From NCBI GenBank assembly GCA_900759415.1, contig CAAEVC010000025.1, forward strand, positions 1 through 8,502: DNA of 8,502 nt, read 5' to 3'. The stretch's first letter is position 1. The number at the start of each line of letters is the position of its first letter. The notes beneath the pieces are model-generated. The model searched no databases. It was not told the DNA's origin and saw only the letters and a program-made list of their open reading frames with translations. Both the position numbers and the translations under genes were made by a program. Shown piece after piece: positions 6,289-8,502 of this stretch. This DNA is from an uncultured Dialister sp. Its GTDB lineage: Bacteria > Bacillota > Negativicutes > Veillonellales > Dialisteraceae.

Positions 6289-6861
6289 TTACCATTCTGT
6301 TGGTTCTTCTGCTTTGGTTTCTTCTTCCAGATCAGTTTCACTTTCTGGTTCAGTTTCCTCTTCCGGTTCGCTTTCCCCTTCTGGTTCGTTTTCCTCTTTC
6401 GGTTCGCTCTCCTCTTCTGATTCGTTTTCCTCTTTCGGTTCGCTCTCTCCATCTGGTTCGCTTTCCCTTTCCGGCTCAGTGCTTTCTTCCGGTTGAGTTT
6501 CTTCTGTTCCCAATTCTCCAGTTGTCTGTTCGGATTCTTCAGGCTGATCTTTGCTTTGCCATTCGGCCTCTGCCTTTTCCAGTGCTTCTTCTATAATCTG
6601 AATTAAGAAGTCTTTCTGTTTCATGTGTTTCTTTCCGATGACTACTTTTAATCTCTGGAATAATTCCTCTGATACCTGTACTGCTACTGTTCTTACTGCT
6701 CCCATGCTTATTTCTCCTTTTCCTTCCAGTCTGTTGAAATGTTCTTCAATGACCTGTTGTAAAAATTTTTGTGTGCTGCTTTCTGTGAGTTCAATCTCTT
6801 CTCTTACTTTCTCATGTAAGTCCATCGGGATCTTTCCGCAGATATTTTTCATCTCTGCCAT
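6289..6861 (-). CDS. Tandem ribbon-helix-helix-like protein with acidic repeat tail
   Basis: A 190-residue protein in two parts. The N-terminal ~100 residues hold two similar strand-helix-helix segments: about 7-46 (I-C-G-K-I-P-M-D-L-H-E-K-V ... F-L-Q-Q-V-I-E-E-H-F) and about 57-97 (R-T-V-A-V-Q-V-S-E-E-L-F-Q-R-L ... F-L-I-Q-I-I-E-E-A-L). Both resemble ribbon-helix-helix DNA-binding folds, so one chain could act like a dimer. The C-terminal ~90 residues are almost all E, P, S, T, K and D, mostly a hexapeptide repeat of the E-S-E-P-x-x type. DNA binding, perhaps as an accessory partition or regulatory protein, is inferred from the fold and the neighbouring parM/parR; the tail may be a disordered DNA mimic or protein-contact region. 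The start at 6861 is chosen for its AAAGGAGAAAGG site; an ATG at 6903 lacks one. A terminator follows. Confidence 0.72.
   Translation of the reverse strand: MAEMKNICGKIPMDLHEKVREEIELTESSTQKFLQQVIEEHFNRLEGKGEISMGAVRTVAVQVSEELFQRLKVVIGKKHMKQKDFLIQIIEEALEKAEAEWQSKDQPEESEQTTGELGTEETQPEESTEPERESEPDGESEPKEENESEEESEPKEENEPEGESEPEEETEPESETDLEEETKAEEPTEW
6316..6477 (-). repeat. Nine 18-bp tandem coding repeats
   Basis: The tail of the gene is a hexapeptide repeat with units such as E-P-E-R-E-S, E-P-D-G-E-S, E-P-K-E-E-N, E-S-E-E-E-S, E-P-E-G-E-S and D-L-E-E-E-T. That is nine units of 18 bp. Units differ by point changes, with some alternating near-identical pairs (E-P-K-E-E-N occurs twice). Slippage or unequal recombination should make copy number variable between strains. 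Confidence 0.8.
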
Positions 6862-6965
6862 AACCTTTCTCCTTTCTCTTTCGCTACACACAACATACTC
6901 CAAAGCCGCATGGAAAGCTATTCACAATACCCACCAAAGATAACGATGCATTTCTTGCCTTGCCC

Positions 6966-7001
6966 CTAGCAGATCCAACAATGTATGTATCGTGCAATCA
7001 T
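6966..7001 (-). CDS. Possible mini-ORF or frameshifted small gene
   Basis: Fourteen bases after the parR stop, a strong AAAGGGGGTGA site precedes an ATG opening M-I-A-R-Y-I-H-C-W-I-C-stop. Another frame, one base off, continues L-L-D-L-L-G-A-R-Q-E-M-H-R-Y-L-W-W-V-L-stop, ending at about 6922. The good ribosome binding site with a very short frame suggests either a leader peptide or a ~26-residue gene broken by loss of one base. I do not recognise either product. Confidence 0.3.
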   Translation of the reverse strand: MIARYIHCWIC

Positions 7002-7015
7002 AGGCCTCACCCCCT

Positions 7016-7306
7016 TTACAAATTTTCCATTTGAGATAGAAAATCCATCATCTGATCTGGTATTTCTTCCGATGATAGTTTCGTTGTCGATTGTTCCGTA
7101 GTGCCACATATTCCTAATTCCTGAACACTTTCTTTTATCGTCTTTTGAATGACTTCTTCCAGCCATTTTCGATCCTCTTTTTCCAGAATTGCCTGAACCA
7201 GATACTGGCTTTTCTGCCCTTCTGGAACACTTTGAAATTTCTCCCATGCCCTCTGGTGTTCTGGATTTTTCAGGTTCGGGCGGAACGAATATACCGGGCG
7301 TGTCAT
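7016..7306 (-). CDS. parR: ParR-like partition adaptor protein
   Basis: A 96-residue protein directly downstream of the ParM-like gene, in the position and size range of ParR, the DNA-binding adaptor that links a centromere to the ParM filament in type II segregation systems. The N-terminal part (T-R-P-V-Y-S-F-R-P-N-L-K-N-P-E-H-Q-R-A-W-E, then G-Q-K-S-Q-Y-L-V-Q-A-I-L) is strand then helices, as in ribbon-helix-helix adaptors. The C-terminal half is helical and acidic and could contact ParM. The ATG at 7306 overlaps the parM stop as ATGA, indicating coupled translation; a GTG at 7315 is possible but less likely. ParR sequences vary widely, so the call rests on size, predicted fold and position. 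Confidence 0.72.
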   Translation of the reverse strand: MTRPVYSFRPNLKNPEHQRAWEKFQSVPEGQKSQYLVQAILEKEDRKWLEEVIQKTIKESVQELGICGTTEQSTTKLSSEEIPDQMMDFLSQMENL

Positions 7307-8220
7307 CTCGTCCACATCTGCTCTACAATCCGTTCATACCCTGTTGCGTTGGCATGGACGTCCTCTATAAAAACGGGGCGGCAAATCGCGTCCTGTGCGG
7401 TCACGTGGCGTTTTAAAATTGCGGAGCCTCCCCCCATAAATACGGTGGGTACTGCCCGGAGATCAAACCCGGATTCTGTCACCGCAGACAGTATTCTTTC
7501 TATATATTTCCGTCCGTTTTCCTGTATGATCCGTCTGGCCTCCTCTGCCATACTGCAAGATTCCCTCCGAAGCACACGCTCAATTTGAGTTTCTGTCACA
7601 GACAGTCCGGTATTTCTACGCACTTGTTCTGCTGTCTCATCAATACATCGGATCACTCCAAGTTCCAGACTTCTGCACGTTGCTGCATTCGGAACAGCAT
7701 TGTCCAGCCTCATAAGGTCAACGGTCCAGCCACCAATATCAACAAGCAGAACAGACGGTTCATTCTTCAGATACTCTGGATGCAGAGCAAGCGCAGAGTA
7801 TCCCTGTGGGAACAGTTTCACATCTTTTATTGTTATCTCATATAACTCACTTTCATATAAAAATCGCACTGGCTGCTCTTTCCGCAACAGATACTCCCTG
7901 AATCCCTGTTTCTCTCTTCCAAAACTTGAAAGCGGAAGTCCAACAGCCAGAATTACCTCTGTCTTTCGTTCCGCTTTCCGATGCTTGATTTCTTCTGCAA
8001 TGGCTGCCAACGTCAGCAGATAATAATTATCATTGGACGTTTTATTTTTTACCAGCGTCTGTCTTCCCGTACCGCAGACATAATACTTTCCTTGATATTG
8101 CAGAACATTCTGCATGGTATACGGCTCGTAATCATACCCAATAATTCCACTTGGGAAAGACACTTGTCTTGTTTTAATGGCATAATAGCCATGATCAATT
8201 CCTATGATTATCGCAATCAC
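7303..8220 (-). CDS. parM: ParM-like actin-family plasmid segregation protein
   Basis: A 305-residue actin/Hsp70-superfamily ATPase of the ParM/StbA group, which polymerises with ATP to push sister element copies apart. Nucleotide-binding signatures are in place: phosphate-1 loop G-I-D-H-G-Y-Y-A-I-K (7-16), phosphate-2 loop V-D-I-G-G-W-T-V-D-L-M (160-170) and adenosine-contact motif F-M-G-G-G-S-A-I-L (261-269). The connecting E-L-G-V-I-R-C-I-D-E segment (186-195) also fits. Length matches the family. The first usable start is a GTG at 8220, only one base after AAAGGA; ATT (8217) or ATA (8211) would give better spacing but are rare starts, so the exact N-terminus is uncertain by up to three residues. 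The gene heads the minus-strand run after a structured leader and overlaps parR, forming a parMR pair. Confidence 0.87.
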   Translation of the reverse strand: MIAIIIGIDHGYYAIKTRQVSFPSGIIGYDYEPYTMQNVLQYQGKYYVCGTGRQTLVKNKTSNDNYYLLTLAAIAEEIKHRKAERKTEVILAVGLPLSSFGREKQGFREYLLRKEQPVRFLYESELYEITIKDVKLFPQGYSALALHPEYLKNEPSVLLVDIGGWTVDLMRLDNAVPNAATCRSLELGVIRCIDETAEQVRRNTGLSVTETQIERVLRRESCSMAEEARRIIQENGRKYIERILSAVTESGFDLRAVPTVFMGGGSAILKRHVTAQDAICRPVFIEDVHANATGYERIVEQMWTR

Positions 8221-8270
8221 ATCCTTTCATTTTTTCTGTTTAACGTAAGGTCAAAAATGTTGTCACTGCT

Positions 8271-8310
8271 GCAACGGATCGTTGCAAAAGTGCCATTCGT
8301 GAACACTTTT
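8271..8310. repeat. Two adjacent inverted repeats upstream of parM
   Basis: Two hairpin-forming repeats are packed side by side: GCAACG-GAT-CGTTGC (8271-8285) and AAAAGTG-(11 nt)-CACTTTT (8286-8310). They lie 50-90 bases before the parM start, where parC centromeres sit in type II systems. They could bind ParR or form mRNA structure. ParC sites usually contain direct repeats, which I do not clearly see, so the role is open. Confidence 0.5.
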
Positions 8311-8351
8311 CTATGTTCCAGCGTCCCAAAACCTGCGGAAAATCTGGTTTT

Positions 8352-8360
8352 TTTATACCA
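8352..8360 (-). promoter_or_regulatory. Possible extended -10 promoter for the parMR operon
   Basis: The minus strand reads TGGTATAAA, a match to the extended -10 pattern TGnTATAAT, about 130 bases before the parM start. The -35 position is weak (TAGTGT at 17-bp spacing), as is common for extended -10 promoters. Transcription from here would give a leader containing the hairpins at 8271-8310. Confidence 0.33.
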
Positions 8361-8370
8361 CTATCGCCAG

Positions 8371-8388
8371 AGGAACACTACTGTTCCT
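8371..8388. repeat. Inverted repeat in the parM upstream region
   Basis: Perfect 7-bp inverted repeat AGGAACA-CTAC-TGTTCCT, about 150 bases upstream of parM. TGTTCC recurs at 8314-8319. It overlaps where the -35 of the candidate promoter would fall, so it could be an operator for ParR or the nearby ribbon-helix-helix protein; this is inference. Confidence 0.45.
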
Positions 8389-8405
8389 TCGCAGCCGGTT
8401 ATAAA

Positions 8406-8451
8406 ATATCCCTCTCCCGGCGGCGGTCCAGCCTGTCCGGGGGAGGGATAT
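8406..8451 (-). other. Long GC-rich hairpin, possible terminator or leader structure
   Basis: Arms ATATCCCTCTCCCGG (8406-8420) and CCGGGGGAGGGATAT (8437-8451) pair over 15 bases with a single mismatch that can be G-U in one strand's RNA. The 16-nt loop can itself form a short GGC/GCC pair. In the minus direction the arm ends in GGGATATTTTATA, a weak U tract, so it could terminate transcription arriving from upstream and insulate parMR. It is the strongest secondary structure in the window. Confidence 0.6.
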
Positions 8452-8502
8452 ATCGCAAGTTTCCTTTTTGAACAATTGCCTGTCTTTTTATTTTTATGAG
8501 AT

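Larger units (their letters stand above)
8221..8502. other. Non-coding region upstream of parM (282 bp)
   Basis: No credible gene is visible in this stretch on either strand. It holds at least four inverted repeats (8271-8285, 8286-8310, 8371-8388, 8406-8451) plus a weaker one, AAAACC / GGTTTT, at 8328-8351. Open frames crossing it are short and read through hairpin arms in both orientations, so I treat them as chance. The arrangement fits a combined promoter, centromere and leader for the segregation operon. Confidence 0.55.

Noticed and set aside
6219..6452. In-frame ATG at 6452 as the cytosine methyltransferase start
   Set aside because: It lies inside the acidic-repeat gene, lacks a ribosome binding site, crosses a terminator and yields a low-complexity K/R/N stretch that is a frame shadow of the 18-bp repeats.
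6206..6496. Plus-strand serine-rich frame (S-S-S-G-S-L-S-P-S-G type repeats)
   Set aside because: It is the antisense reading of the acidic tail repeats and has no ribosome binding site; its composition follows from the repeat.
8328..8354. Plus-strand terminator-like AAAACC...GGTTTTTTT
   Set aside because: No plus-strand gene ends before it, and on the minus strand no U tract follows; the same bases form the candidate -10 region.
7981..8499. 172-codon plus-strand frame over the parM upstream region
   Set aside because: Half of it is antisense to parM and the rest reads through hairpin arms; no domain or ribosome binding site is visible.
1..8502. CRISPR arrays, tRNA or rRNA genes, insertion sequences
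   Set aside because: No regularly spaced repeats with unique spacers, no cloverleaf-like or rRNA-like stretches and no transposase or integrase frames were seen. The only tandem array is the in-frame 18-bp coding repeat.

Overview
The window looks like part of an integrative/conjugative element or large plasmid from a low-to-mid-GC gut Firmicute, probably a Lachnospiraceae-type Clostridium. This rests on the strong AGGAGG-type ribosome binding sites, U-tract terminators, A/T-leaning codon use and the gene set: an actin-like ParM with a ParR-like partner, a DUF3991/Toprim primase-like protein, an amidoligase fragment, DNA methyltransferases and an element-borne S-adenosylmethionine synthetase. 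No host gene is visible. All convincing genes lie on the minus strand, so transcription runs from position 8502 toward position 1.

Layout in transcription order. (1) 8502-8221: non-coding leader with several consecutive inverted repeats, a plausible parC-type centromere and/or promoter-leader region. (2) 8220-7016: parM-like and parR-like genes, overlapping by ATGA. (3) 7015-6862: short spacer holding a possible 11-residue mini-ORF that may be a frameshifted remnant. (4) 6861-6289: a protein with two ribbon-helix-helix-like segments and an acidic tail coded by nine 18-bp repeats, closed by a terminator. (5) 6218-4923: a cytosine-C5 DNA methyltransferase with all core motifs but no ordinary start codon. 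(6) 4920-3707: the first 69 codons of an amidoligase run directly into a metK lacking its N-terminal ~50 residues, which looks like a deletion scar. (7) 3707-2730: DUF3991/Toprim protein, overlapping the metK stop by one base. (8) 2723-1977 and 1965-1372: two accessory proteins, one acidic and unnamed, one with beta-helix-like repeats, whose 3' ends are near-identical. (9) 1351-548: a beta-class N6/N4 DNA methyltransferase followed by a terminator. (10) 466-143: a small DUF4406/DUF7768-like protein. (11) 142-1: a non-coding stretch with a perfect 20-bp palindrome and a second hairpin, then the ribosome binding site of a gene leaving the window. This is a candidate oriT or mobilization leader.

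How the genes fit together: ParM/ParR would segregate the element while it is extrachromosomal, the primase-like protein would help copy transferred DNA, and the two methyltransferases would mark it against restriction. No restriction endonuclease is visible, so both look like orphan modification enzymes. MetK would have supplied their cofactor, but the copy here has lost the HPDK-containing N-terminus and is probably inactive. Family names come from reading the proteins, not from database searches.
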